Shown piece after piece: positions 8,646 to 17,742 of a stretch of 64,000 bases of DNA. The notes beneath the pieces are model-generated. The model did no database searches. It had not been told where the DNA came from and saw nothing but the letters and a program-made list of their open reading frames with translations. How positions within the stretch are numbered: the stretch's first letter is position 1; each line of letters begins with the position of its first letter. Source of the stretch: Christiangramia oceanisediminis (lineage in GTDB: Bacteria > Bacteroidota > Bacteroidia > Flavobacteriales > Flavobacteriaceae). The translations under genes and the position numbers were made by a program. Where the stretch lies: NCBI RefSeq assembly GCF_022570735.2, contig NZ_JANCNS010000001.1, positions 372,001-436,000 of the forward strand, in the 5' to 3' direction.

Positions 8646-9077
8646 CTACTCCTTCCTTGCAATGGTATTTTTCCAGTCTTCAATATACGAGGTGAATTCC
8701 TCAAATTTAGCCATTGCCTTATCCTGGCCACCAGCGATCTTTGCCATGGACTTCATCCATTCGGCGTCTTCAGGAGTCATCTTATAGTTCAACTCTTCGA
8801 TACCATCCCGTATTTCCCAGATCACCATCATATCATATTCACCAAAAGGAAAATGATAGGTCGTGGGAGCCGCGATACCTGCATCCTCGTCGGCTTTTGC
8901 GAAATAATTATTGATGATCTCCATGGCCGGATCCTTTTTCATGGGACTGAATTTGATGTATGAAATTCTTACCCATTGAGGGTTGTCGTACTTTTCAGCT
9001 TTCATTTCCTGGGCTGAACCCACCTGAATACTGATCACTAAAAATAGAACTGGTAAAAGGTGTTTGAAACACTTCAT
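8646..9077 (-). CDS. Small exported protein, unknown function
   Basis: I use the ATG at 9075-9077 (143 residues) because it opens a good signal peptide, MKCFKHLLPVLFLVISIQVG, cleaved near SAQ; a longer in-frame start would place 13 extra residues before it. The mature protein has an N-terminal block (PQWVRISYIKFSPMKKDPAM) and a FPFGEYDMMVIWEI stretch resembling the ferredoxin-like (dimeric alpha-beta barrel) exported proteins common in flavobacteria. No active site is recognised. It is followed on its strand by a weak GC-rich hairpin (8605-8623). Confidence 0.7.
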   Translation of the reverse strand: MKCFKHLLPVLFLVISIQVGSAQEMKAEKYDNPQWVRISYIKFSPMKKDPAMEIINNYFAKADEDAGIAAPTTYHFPFGEYDMMVIWEIRDGIEELNYKMTPEDAEWMKSMAKIAGGQDKAMAKFEEFTSYIEDWKNTIARKE

Positions 9078-9258
9078 AATATTTGGTTTTTGGTTAATAG
9101 CACTATCAAATAGCAAAGAACCCGAAAGGCTTATAGGGTAGGAAGGTTCATCTTCTGAGGGGGAAATGCCTTACTAATTTAAAAATTAATTTTAACTAAA
9201 TGACTAACAGCCTCTTATTGATTTTAATTTTCCCTGTGCAATTTTCTATTTTTGCGAC

Positions 9259-9801
9259 ATGAATAAACGGAAACTGAAGAACAGCGAGCTGGACAGGAAG
9301 AGCATCGATGAATTTAAGAAGGCCAGCAAAACGCCAATTATCGTCATCCTGGATAATATTAGAAGTCTGAATAATATTGGATCGGTATTCCGTACTTCAG
9401 ATGCCTTTCTAATCGAAAAAATATACCTGTGTGGCATCACTGCTCAACCACCGCATAAGGACATTCAGAAAACCGCCCTTGGCGCCACCAGGACCGTAGA
9501 TTGGGAATACGTAGAAAACAGCCTGGAACTGGTGAAGGATCTAAAGGCTGAAGGGATCAAGGTTTATTCCATCGAACAGGCTGAAGGCGCGGTGATGCTT
9601 AACGACTTCCAGCCTCCAAAGGAAAACCTAATAGCCGTTGTGTTTGGAAATGAAGTAAAGGGAGTACAACAGGAGGTGGTCACGGCCAGCGATGCTGTTA
9701 TTGAAATACCACAACTGGGCAATAAACACTCCCTGAATATTTCGGTGAGTGCAGGGGTTATTCTTTGGGACCTGTTTTCTAAGCTCAGGTCCAGGAATTA
9801 A
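9259..9801 (+). CDS. TrmH/SpoU family RNA 2'-O-methyltransferase
   Basis: This 180-residue SPOUT-fold methyltransferase consists of the catalytic domain only. The three SpoU motifs are visible: IRSLNNIGSVFRTSDAF (residues about 34-50, with the N-N-x-G-S-x-x-R signature), VVFGNEVKGV (about 127-136) and IPQLGNKHSLNISVSAG (about 150-166), which form the knotted SAM site. The family transfers a methyl group from SAM to a ribose 2'-OH in tRNA or rRNA; the target base cannot be told here. A TATTTTTG box (9247-9254) lies just before the start, but I see no well-spaced TTG upstream of it. The stop overlaps the convergent folK-dNK stop by 4 bases. Confidence 0.9.
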   Translation: MNKRKLKNSELDRKSIDEFKKASKTPIIVILDNIRSLNNIGSVFRTSDAFLIEKIYLCGITAQPPHKDIQKTALGATRTVDWEYVENSLELVKDLKAEGIKVYSIEQAEGAVMLNDFQPPKENLIAVVFGNEVKGVQQEVVTASDAVIEIPQLGNKHSLNISVSAGVILWDLFSKLRSRN

Positions 9802-10934
9802 TCAACTGCCCTGTCTATTTCATCCAGGAGTTTTAAATAATCACCGCGCCTATCTACAAAATCAAGCCCTGAAATATCGATCACTTTCACCTTCATATTG
9901 CTCTGTGATTTGATGAAGTTCAGGTAACTCCTATTGATCTCTACCAGGTATTCCGGCTGAATGTTCTGCTCGTAATCCCTTCCCCTTTTCCTGATATTCT
10001 CAAGCAATCGCTCGGTATTCTGGTACAGGTAAATGTACAATTCGGGCTTAACGAGTTCCTTGTACATCAAATGAAATAATTTATGATAGAGAGCATATTC
10101 ATCTTCGTGCAGTGTGATGCGGGCGAAAATAAGGGACTTAAAGACGTCGTAATCTGAAATCACGAATTCCTTAAAAAGATCATACTGCGCCAGGTCATCG
10201 GCCAGCTGCTGGTAACGGTCGGCCAGAAATGACATTTCAAGCGGAAAGGCATACCGGTCCTTGTTCTCGTAGAATTTTGGCAGAAACGGGTTATCTTTAA
10301 ATCGTTCCAGGATGAGTTTGGCGTTGAAATCTTCAGAAACCATCGTGGAAAAACTGGTCTTCCCAGCCCCGATATTCCCCTCTACGGCAATATAATTGAA
10401 AGAAGAAAACCGGTAATCTTTTTGAGGATTCTGAAGCTGGGCTTTAAAAAGGTTTATTTCTGACTGATCTGGGGTTTCCTTAAGCAGTAAAGAAAAACTT
10501 TTCTGAAGAACAGGGTGTTTCCAGGATGCTGCAAGATCATTGAGGGGCTTTAAAACAAAAAGCCTGTTGGGAATGCCCTGGTGAGGCACTTTCAAATCTG
10601 GCAGATCGATCACTTCTTCCCCGTAAAGTAACAGGTCCAGGTCTATCGTCCGGTCCTGGTATTCCGAAGGATTTTTGCGTTCCCTGCCCAATTCGGTTTC
10701 GATTTCTAGCAATTCAAAAAGCACCTGTTTTGCTTCCAGTCGCGTGGAAACATGTACACAGGCATTTAAGAAAGCTTCCCCAGCAAATCCCCAGGCGGGA
10801 GTTTCATAAACCTGGGAAACTTCCTTGATCCAGCCTATGTTTTCATGGATCTTTTCCAATGCCTTTTGCAGGTAAGCCATACGGTCACCAAGATTGCTTC
10901 CCAGCGCCAATATTACTGTTTTCGGGGATTTCAA
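9798..10934 (-). CDS. folK: Fused FolK (HPPK) - deoxynucleoside kinase
   Basis: This 378-residue protein has two enzymes in one chain. Residues about 5-160 are 6-hydroxymethyl-dihydropterin pyrophosphokinase (ALGSNLGDR near the start; ELGRERKNPSEYQDRTIDLDLL is the HPPK signature), which acts in folate synthesis. Residues about 178-378 are a deoxynucleoside kinase of the dNK/dGK type, with P-loop GNIGAGKTSF near residue 185, and with a DRY segment and a lid arginine region (RKRGRDYEQN). This fusion is known in Bacteroidota. The only usable start in the frame is TTG at 10932-10934, since a stop lies three codons upstream. It is convergent with the TrmH gene. Confidence 0.92.
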   Translation of the reverse strand: MKSPKTVILALGSNLGDRMAYLQKALEKIHENIGWIKEVSQVYETPAWGFAGEAFLNACVHVSTRLEAKQVLFELLEIETELGRERKNPSEYQDRTIDLDLLLYGEEVIDLPDLKVPHQGIPNRLFVLKPLNDLAASWKHPVLQKSFSLLLKETPDQSEINLFKAQLQNPQKDYRFSSFNYIAVEGNIGAGKTSFSTMVSEDFNAKLILERFKDNPFLPKFYENKDRYAFPLEMSFLADRYQQLADDLAQYDLFKEFVISDYDVFKSLIFARITLHEDEYALYHKLFHLMYKELVKPELYIYLYQNTERLLENIRKRGRDYEQNIQPEYLVEINRSYLNFIKSQSNMKVKVIDISGLDFVDRRGDYLKLLDEIDRAVD

Positions 10935-11040
10935 AACTATTTAAGAAAATTTTAAGAGGTAGCGTGACATAATTTCACAGCAAATTAAGCAAATCAAATG
11001 CACATACTCTTAAATTTGTTAAAAGACTTAATAACAAAAT

Positions 11041-11745
11041 TTGACCAGACACTCCCTGAAAAACCAAGTGAGGGCCCAGCAAAGCTATATGGTCCTTGCC
11101 GCATTGTTCATTGCCTCCCTGGTAGTATCCAACCTAATCTTTCAAAAGTTCTTTTACTGGGATTTTTTCGGGATCTACACTTTTGAAATTTCGGTGGGTA
11201 TACTTCCCTACCCGGTGACTTTCCTTATCACCGATATCATTAGCGAAGTCTACGGGAAAAAGAAAGCGAACCTGGTGGTCACGACCGGCATTTTTGCCTC
11301 GTTTTTCTCCTTATTGATCGTTTATACAGCAGATGCGGTTCCAGCCACCATCTGGTCTCCAATTGGGAATAGCCTGTTGGAAAAGGTGTTTGGTGCCACG
11401 GCCATTGCTGTTTTTGCTTCCATGGTGGCTTACCTGCTCGCGCAGTATATAGATATTCAGCTTTTTCATTTCTGGAAAAGATTGACCAAAGGCAGACATT
11501 TATGGCTGCGGAATAATTTTTCCACTTTTTTATCCCAGTTCGTGGATACCTTTTCGGTCCTGTTTTTGCTCTGTAGCTTTGGTAAAATAGACTGGGACCT
11601 GTTTGGCGGCCTGTTGCTAAGTGGCTTCCTTTTCAAGGTGCTGGTCGCGGCAATGGACACACCATTTCTATATGCAGCAGTTTACGGATTAAGAAAGCTC
11701 TTTGACCTGGAACCTGCTGAAGAATTGAAATTTGAACATGTTTAA
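11041..11745 (+). CDS. YhhQ/VUT family queuosine precursor transporter
   Basis: This polytopic membrane protein of 234 residues has about six hydrophobic segments. Typical family features are FFGIYTFEISVGILPYPVTFLITDIISEVYGKK split over residues about 39-72 and the later WLRNNFSTFLSQFVDT block. The family imports queuosine precursors (preQ0/preQ1) across the inner membrane. The frame opens after a stop at 11032-11034 with TTG at 11041; GTG at 11068 and ATG at 11089 are later alternatives, so the exact start is uncertain. It is divergent from folK-dNK, with about 106 bases between them. Confidence 0.88.
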   Translation: MTRHSLKNQVRAQQSYMVLAALFIASLVVSNLIFQKFFYWDFFGIYTFEISVGILPYPVTFLITDIISEVYGKKKANLVVTTGIFASFFSLLIVYTADAVPATIWSPIGNSLLEKVFGATAIAVFASMVAYLLAQYIDIQLFHFWKRLTKGRHLWLRNNFSTFLSQFVDTFSVLFLLCSFGKIDWDLFGGLLLSGFLFKVLVAAMDTPFLYAAVYGLRKLFDLEPAEELKFEHV

Positions 11746-11817
11746 CCTATTATATATACAGGCCCAGCTTGGTGCCATGAAACTTATAAATCATTAATTA
11801 ACTTAAGCTTGATCAAC

Positions 11818-14508
11818 ATGAAAAAGGCTTTAAAAATATTCGGAATTGTAATACTCACCGTCATCGTGCTATTGCTGGTGGCTCCATTCATTTTTGAATC
11901 CCAGTTGAAAGACCTGGTCAAAAAAACGATGAACGACAACCTGAATGCACAGGTAGATTTCGAGGATATCGATCTTAGTATGTTCAGAAGTTTTCCCAAA
12001 GCGACCCTGATCCTGGAAGACCTCAGCATCATCAATAATGAACCTTTTAAAGGGGACACCCTTGCGACCGGAAAAGAGATCATCCTGGAAATGTCAGTCA
12101 AAGAACTTTTTAAAAGCAGTGCCGAAGCAAAGCGCATAGACGCATTGATCCTCAATGATGCCTACGTGAACATCGTTCTGGATTCACTTGGTAATGCCAA
12201 TTACGATATCGCACTGGAAGATACCACGAGCACCGCTTCGGGAGGCCAGGGTTTTAGCCTGGACCTCAAACATTACGAAATCAATAATTCCAGAGTAATT
12301 TACCGGGATGAGGCTTCGAAGATCAGTCTTGATGTACGCGACCTGAACCATGAAGGTAATGGTGATTTTTCACTTGACGAATCCGAACTGGACACCTATT
12401 CTGAAGGCCTGGTTTCACTGGACTATGACGGGGTTAATTACCTAAACCAGCATTCGGTGGTACTGGACGCTATCTTCCAGATGAACCTGGAACAGCTGCG
12501 TTATACTTTCCTGGAGAACGAAGCCAGGATCAATCAGCTACCTCTTACTTTTGACGGGTTTGTGCAGGTGAATGAAGAGAACACTGAAATGGATATCAGC
12601 TTTAAGACGCCCTCTTCAGATTTCAGAAATTTCCTTGCGATCATTCCCGAAACCTATGCGAAAAATATCGAAAATGTGGAGACTCGGGGTGATTTTATAG
12701 TAGACGGAAGGATCTTTGGGAAAGTAGATGACGTATATATTCCGAAGATGAAAATCACCGTAAATTCAGAAAACGCATCTTTCAAGTATCCCGATCTGCC
12801 GAAAAGCGTGGATGACATAAGCCTGGACATGGAAATTCTGAATGATACCGGCCTGGCTGAAGACACCTACATCAATATCAACAATGCCACATTTAGAATA
12901 GATCAGGACCGTTTTACAACGCGAGCCAATATTAGCAATCTTACCGAAAACATGCTGGTAGATATGGCAGTAAAGGGAAGCATCAACCTGGCAAATATCA
13001 GCCAGGCTTACCCGCTGGATCTGGACCAGGATCTTAACGGATTGCTTACAGCTGATATCCAGACCAAATTCGATATGAACAGTATCGAAAATGAACAATA
13101 TCAAAATGTACAAAGCAGCGGAACAGCCAGTATAAAGAATTTCAGGTATGCTTCTCCCGAGATACCTAACGAGGTGAAGATCGCCAACGCCAATATGAAC
13201 TTTAACCAGGGAAATGTTCGGGTGCCGGAATTAAAACTCACTACCGGCCAGACCGATCTTACCGCTTCTGGTAGCCTGGAGAACCTGATTGGTTTCTTGT
13301 TTACCGATCAGCAATTGAAAGGGAATTTCCAGGCCAGTTCGAATACATTTTCGGTAAACGACTTTATGGTCGCCCAAACCGAAGAAAGTATTGAAAAAGA
13401 TGAAAATGGTAACGACAAAACGGTTTCCACACCAACCGGGGAAGAAGCCGTGAAGATTCCTTCTTTCCTGGACGTGGTTCTGAACTTCAACGCCAATACC
13501 GTTCTTTACGATAACCTTCAGTTAAAGAATGCTACGGGAACTTTGGTCATCAGAGACGAGACCGCTCAGCTTCAAAATATAAAGACCAGTATTTTTAATG
13601 GGAATATCGGGTTGGATGGTATTGTTTCGACCAAAGAACAGGTCCCCACTTTCGAGATGGACCTGAACCTGAATTCAATTGACATCGCCAGTTCATTCAA
13701 TGATCTTGAATTGATGCAAAACCTGGCTCCACTGGCTAGAGCCCTGGAAGGGAAATTACAATCTACTCTTAATCTTAAAGGGAAACTGAATGATGATCTC
13801 ACCCCGCAATTATCCAGTTTGGCAGGGAATGCGCTGGCCCAGATTTTAACAGCAGAGATCAACCCTGAAAAAGCAGCCCTCCTCTCGAGACTTGATAGTC
13901 AGCTTAACTTTATAGATTTTAATGATATAGATTTGAGCAATCTTAAAACAAATCTTACAATTAATAACGGGATGGTTGAAATTTCACCCTTCGATTTTAA
14001 CATTAAGGATATTAAAATAGGAGTTGCCGGTAGTCATGGATTCGATATGAATATGGATTATGACCTAAGCCTGGATGTACCTGCCAAATACCTGGGGTCT
14101 GAAATTGGTAGCGCATTAAGCAGACTAAGCGGTGAGCAAATGCAAAGCATGAGAGTTACCTTACCCGTAGATCTTACTGGAACTTTTCAGAATCCAAATG
14201 TTGCGCTTAATATGAACCAGGCCGTGAATAATCTTACCCAAAGGATTGCGGAGCAGCAAAAACGCAACCTGGAAGATAAAGCCGTAGGTGCTATTAATGA
14301 CATTCTCACCGGAAAAAGAGATCCGAAGAAACCTTTCAAAAAAGATACTACCCGCACCGATACTTCTGCAACGAATGTTCCTACCAAAAGAGATTCGATC
14401 ACCCGGTCTCAACAGGAACAGGTTAAGAATGCGGCCAAGGACATCCTGGGTGGAATTCTAAAATCAGGTAAAAAGAAAACTGACACTACCCAGCAAAAAC
14501 AAAATTAA
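11818..14508 (+). CDS. AsmA-like family protein, large, inner-membrane anchored
   Basis: I choose the ATG at 11818 (896 residues) over a TTG nine bases upstream. Residues about 4-23 form a membrane anchor (ALKIFGIVILTVIVLLLVAP). The remainder is a long beta-rich AsmA/DUF748-like chain with repeated strands such as FEDIDLSMFRSFPKATLIL near the start and the AsmA C-terminal block (LTINNGMVEISPFDFNI, then VAGSHGFDMNMDYDLSLDVP). The extreme C-terminus is charged and low in complexity (KKDTTRTDTS onward). AsmA-type proteins are thought to bridge the envelope and move lipids. It stands alone and ends at a bidirectional terminator. Confidence 0.9.
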   Translation: MKKALKIFGIVILTVIVLLLVAPFIFESQLKDLVKKTMNDNLNAQVDFEDIDLSMFRSFPKATLILEDLSIINNEPFKGDTLATGKEIILEMSVKELFKSSAEAKRIDALILNDAYVNIVLDSLGNANYDIALEDTTSTASGGQGFSLDLKHYEINNSRVIYRDEASKISLDVRDLNHEGNGDFSLDESELDTYSEGLVSLDYDGVNYLNQHSVVLDAIFQMNLEQLRYTFLENEARINQLPLTFDGFVQVNEENTEMDISFKTPSSDFRNFLAIIPETYAKNIENVETRGDFIVDGRIFGKVDDVYIPKMKITVNSENASFKYPDLPKSVDDISLDMEILNDTGLAEDTYININNATFRIDQDRFTTRANISNLTENMLVDMAVKGSINLANISQAYPLDLDQDLNGLLTADIQTKFDMNSIENEQYQNVQSSGTASIKNFRYASPEIPNEVKIANANMNFNQGNVRVPELKLTTGQTDLTASGSLENLIGFLFTDQQLKGNFQASSNTFSVNDFMVAQTEESIEKDENGNDKTVSTPTGEEAVKIPSFLDVVLNFNANTVLYDNLQLKNATGTLVIRDETAQLQNIKTSIFNGNIGLDGIVSTKEQVPTFEMDLNLNSIDIASSFNDLELMQNLAPLARALEGKLQSTLNLKGKLNDDLTPQLSSLAGNALAQILTAEINPEKAALLSRLDSQLNFIDFNDIDLSNLKTNLTINNGMVEISPFDFNIKDIKIGVAGSHGFDMNMDYDLSLDVPAKYLGSEIGSALSRLSGEQMQSMRVTLPVDLTGTFQNPNVALNMNQAVNNLTQRIAEQQKRNLEDKAVGAINDILTGKRDPKKPFKKDTTRTDTSATNVPTKRDSITRSQQEQVKNAAKDILGGILKSGKKKTDTTQQKQN

Positions 14509-14538
14509 TTAGGGAAGTATCCTTATCCTAATAAACAC

Positions 14539-14596
14539 AGTCACCCTGAGCAGCCCGTCATGTGCTTGACGAAAGGCTTAAGAAGGGTGACTTTTT
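14539..14596. terminator. Bidirectional terminator built on a REP-like palindrome
   Basis: AGTCACCCT (14539-14547) pairs with AGGGTGACT (14584-14592) and a T run follows. The interior holds CCTGAGC and GCTTGACGAAAGG, reminiscent of dispersed TGAGC...GTCGAAGG palindromes. It lies between convergent genes, so it can serve both. Confidence 0.75.
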
Positions 14597-14600
14597 TTAA

Positions 14601-15398
14601 TTATACCAGCACCTTCAGCTCTACTACAAAACCTTCGTGGCCTCGTACATTAAAAACGGTCCCGTCCTCAAAAAGCAAATACTGGCCTTTGATACCTGTA
14701 AGCACTCCTTCGTAAAATGGATTTTTACCCAGGTTCAGGGTCTTGATCTTTTCCGGGAATTTTTTCACCGGAAATGTTATCTCGGTTTCCTTATTGCTGG
14801 CCAGGTAATATTCCCTGGCTTCCTCCGGAATATACTGCTTTAACTTCTCACGAACTTCAGCCAGGTCCAGGTCCAACACTTCGTTGGTTAGCATCTTTCT
14901 CCAGTTTGTTTTATCTGAAACATGATCTTTCAAGGCTACTTCGGTGATCCCGGCAAGGTAGCGATTAGGCACCTCAACGATCTCGATGGCCTCATGAGCC
15001 CCCTGGTCTATCCATCGTGTAGGAATCTGCGATTTTCGGGTTACACCAACCTTTACATCGCTGGAATTGGCCAGGTAGACCACGTGCGGTTGCAACTGTG
15101 CCCTTTTTTCAAATTCCAGGTCGCGATCTTCCTCGTCCAGGTGCGCACGGCTTTTCTCCGGACTTATCACCCAGTCACCGGCTTGGGGAATAGATTGAAA
15201 ACAGTCATAACAAAAGCCTTGCCTGAAGATCTTTTTTTCCAGGCCGCAGCTCAAACACTGGTATTTCAGGAAATTGATACTTATCTTTTTGCCAAGCAAT
15301 TGGTTAAAATTGATAAAATCGTTATCCCAGACCAGGTAATACTGAACCACATCTGTGATCTCGGTTCTCATTTTCGTAAGGACTCCCTCGTAGTGCAT
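14601..15398 (-). CDS. DUF2797 domain protein
   Basis: This 265-residue cytoplasmic protein matches the DUF2797 family in its start (MHYEGVLTKMRTE), in a four-cysteine cluster likely to bind zinc (Cys48, Cys51, Cys63, Cys66 in QCLSCGLEKK...GFCYDCF), and in the central block VYLANSSDVKVGVTRKSQIP, which resembles a GIY-YIG-like strand pattern. Family members occur mainly in Bacteroidota and some actinobacteria and have no established function; a nucleic-acid-related role would be inference. It is divergent from the GH3 gene, 111 bases away. Confidence 0.85.
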   Translation of the reverse strand: MHYEGVLTKMRTEITDVVQYYLVWDNDFINFNQLLGKKISINFLKYQCLSCGLEKKIFRQGFCYDCFQSIPQAGDWVISPEKSRAHLDEEDRDLEFEKRAQLQPHVVYLANSSDVKVGVTRKSQIPTRWIDQGAHEAIEIVEVPNRYLAGITEVALKDHVSDKTNWRKMLTNEVLDLDLAEVREKLKQYIPEEAREYYLASNKETEITFPVKKFPEKIKTLNLGKNPFYEGVLTGIKGQYLLFEDGTVFNVRGHEGFVVELKVLV

Positions 15399-15509
15399 CA
15401 GAAATTTTATTTAAGACTGAATGAAATTTTTGCAGGCTTCAAAGTTTCGATTATTTTTAACCAGGTAACGAACGCCCGCATGCAATAAGGGCTAAAGATA
15501 AAAAGAATA

Positions 15510-17018
15510 ATGCCAATTCCATTAGTAAACTCGATCGCTTCATGGTTTCTGAAGAAAAGAATTCATCAGATGGAATTATTCATCAAATACCCTAATGAAG
15601 TCCAGCATGAACTGTTGAAAAACTTGCTTCTCAAAGCTAAAACTACCGAATTCGGTAAACGCTATGGTTTTGCAGATATTCATAATTATGAAAAGTTCAG
15701 GGACCGGGTACCTATCCAGAAATACGAGGAATATGAAGCCGATATCGAGCGTAGCCGGCTTGGAGAGTCTAATATCTTCTGGCCAACACCAATAAAATGG
15801 TTTGCAAAATCCAGCGGAACCACCAGCGCCAAAAGCAAGTTCATCCCGGTGAGCAGCGATTCGCTGGAGGATTGCCATTACGCGGCCGGAAAAGATCTTT
15901 TGTGCATTTACCTGAACAACAATCCGCAATCACAATTATTCACCGGGAAAAGTTTACGACTGGGAGGCAGCAAGGAATTATACCGCGAAAACGGAACTTC
16001 CTACGGGGACCTTTCAGCCATACTGATCGACAATATGCCTTTCTGGGCCGAGTTCAGCAGTACACCTAGCAACGAGGTGTCCCTGATGCACGACTGGGAA
16101 TATAAGATGCAGGCCATTGTGGATGAAACCATTAAGGAAAAAGTAAGCAGCCTGGCCGGAGTTCCCAGCTGGATGCTTGTGTTGCTGAACAATGTACTGG
16201 AAACTACCGGAAAACAGAATTTATTCGAGGTATGGCCACAACTGGAGGTCTATTTCCATGGTGGCGTAAGTTTTGAGCCTTATGCTTCTCAATACCAGAA
16301 GATTTTGCCAAAAGAAGATTTCAGATTCTATGAGATCTATAATGCTTCGGAAGGTTTTTTCGCCTGCCAGGACCATAACGACACCAAGGAACTATTGCTC
16401 ATGCTTGACTACGGAATCTTTTATGAATTCATTCCGATGGATCAATATGGTTCCGAAGAGGAAAAAGCCATCCCGCTTAGCGAAGTGGAACTGGGAAAGA
16501 ATTATGCGGTTGTGATCACGACCAATGCCGGACTGTGGCGATATAAGATTGGCGACACCGTAAAATTCACTAATTTGGATCCATACCGGATCAAGGTTTC
16601 TGGACGAACTAAGCATCACATCAATGTCTTCGGCGAGGAACTCATCATCGAAAATGCTGAAAACGCGTTGAAAAAAGTTTGCCTGGTCACTAATTGCGAA
16701 ATTATAGACTATACCGTGGCGCCCATTTTCATGGAAGGCAAAAAGAAAGGTGCCCACGAGTGGATGATCGAATTCAAAACTCCGCCAAAGGATTTTGACA
16801 ATTTCCAGAAACAGCTGGATCTTGCCTTGCAGGAGGTGAACAGCGATTACGAGGCGAAACGCTATAATAATATGACCTTGAGAATGCCAACCATTCATGT
16901 GGCAAGGCCAAATCTATTTTATGACTGGCTGAAGAAAAACGATAAGGTTGGCGGGCAGCATAAAGTCCCAAGGCTATCCAATTCCCGGACATATATCGAG
17001 GAACTCCTGAAAATGTAA
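15510..17018 (+). CDS. GH3 auxin-responsive-promoter family acyl-adenylating enzyme
   Basis: This 502-residue protein has the ATP-binding motif KSSGTTSAKSKFIP (residues about 103-116), the YNASEGFF block (A5-like motif) and WRYKIGDTVKF (A7-like), placing it in the GH3 branch of the ANL adenylating superfamily. In plants, GH3 enzymes conjugate acyl acids such as indole acetate or jasmonate to amino acids. Bacterial homologs are common in flavobacteria, but their substrates are mostly unknown. It is followed 13 bases later by an acetyltransferase gene, probably in one transcript. Its length is usual for bacterial GH3 proteins. Confidence 0.92.
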   Translation: MPIPLVNSIASWFLKKRIHQMELFIKYPNEVQHELLKNLLLKAKTTEFGKRYGFADIHNYEKFRDRVPIQKYEEYEADIERSRLGESNIFWPTPIKWFAKSSGTTSAKSKFIPVSSDSLEDCHYAAGKDLLCIYLNNNPQSQLFTGKSLRLGGSKELYRENGTSYGDLSAILIDNMPFWAEFSSTPSNEVSLMHDWEYKMQAIVDETIKEKVSSLAGVPSWMLVLLNNVLETTGKQNLFEVWPQLEVYFHGGVSFEPYASQYQKILPKEDFRFYEIYNASEGFFACQDHNDTKELLLMLDYGIFYEFIPMDQYGSEEEKAIPLSEVELGKNYAVVITTNAGLWRYKIGDTVKFTNLDPYRIKVSGRTKHHINVFGEELIIENAENALKKVCLVTNCEIIDYTVAPIFMEGKKKGAHEWMIEFKTPPKDFDNFQKQLDLALQEVNSDYEAKRYNNMTLRMPTIHVARPNLFYDWLKKNDKVGGQHKVPRLSNSRTYIEELLKM

Positions 17019-17031
17019 ATTTCGATTGAGT

Positions 17032-17634
17032 ATGGCTTCAGAAAAGGAAAAAATGTTGAACGAGAAGCCTTACCTGGCTTCAGATGACGAACTGGCCACT
17101 GAACGCCTTTTTTCCCAAAGTCTTTGCTTTGAGATCAACCATATTCCGCCGGCAAAGATCGAAAACAGGAATAAACTCTACCAAAAACTATTGGGATCAA
17201 CCGGAAAAAAGTTTCATATCGAAATTCCTTTTTACTGCGATTATGGCTATAATATTGAAATAGGTGAGAACTTTTATTCCAATTATAACTGTACCATCCT
17301 GGATTGCGCAAAGGTTAAAATTGGTGATAATGTGATGCTGGCGCCCAATGTTAGCATCTTCACTGCCGGGCATCCAATAGATGCCGAAATGAGAAATACC
17401 GGCCTGGAATACGCCATCCCGGTGAGCATTGGAAATAATGTATGGATCGGTGGAAATTCGGTTATTAACCCAGGAGTGAAGATTGGGGATAATACGGTGA
17501 TCGGCTCCGGAAGTGTGGTTACCAAAGATATTCCGGCCAATGTGATCGCAGCAGGAAATCCCTGCAAGGTGATCAGGGAGATCACAAATGAAGACAAGCA
17601 TTTTTACTTCAGAAAGAGAAAATTCGAAGAATGA
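17032..17634 (+). CDS. Maltose/galactoside O-acetyltransferase family protein
   Basis: I start at ATG 17032 (200 residues); a TTG six bases upstream is less likely. The N-terminal helical Mac domain (EKEKMLNEKPYLASDDELATERL) is followed by a left-handed beta-helix of hexapeptide repeats (IGNNVWIGGNSVINPGVKIG and after). The catalytic histidine is most likely that of FTAGHPID. These trimeric enzymes transfer acetyl from acetyl-CoA to a sugar or similar hydroxyl compound. It is downstream of the GH3 gene and probably co-transcribed. Confidence 0.92.
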   Translation: MASEKEKMLNEKPYLASDDELATERLFSQSLCFEINHIPPAKIENRNKLYQKLLGSTGKKFHIEIPFYCDYGYNIEIGENFYSNYNCTILDCAKVKIGDNVMLAPNVSIFTAGHPIDAEMRNTGLEYAIPVSIGNNVWIGGNSVINPGVKIGDNTVIGSGSVVTKDIPANVIAAGNPCKVIREITNEDKHFYFRKRKFEE

Positions 17635-17690
17635 TCTTTTTTTTGAGATCCTGAACTCAATTCAAGATGATCATCCTGATCTTTAAAAAC

Positions 17691-17721
17691 AAAAAATCCG
17701 GAAAACTTTCGCTTCCCGGAT
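17691..17721 (-). terminator. Intrinsic terminator of the hemL operon
   Basis: On the minus strand, ATCCGG and CCGGAT form a stem around an AT-rich loop, directly followed by six T. It sits 22 bases after the hemL stop. Confidence 0.75.
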
Positions 17722-17742
17722 CTTATATAAATTGATAATTTT

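Noticed and set aside
11784-12155. Minus-strand frame opposite the start of the AsmA-like gene
   Set aside because: It lies wholly across the strong plus-strand gene and its serine/arginine-rich content is typical of antisense translation.
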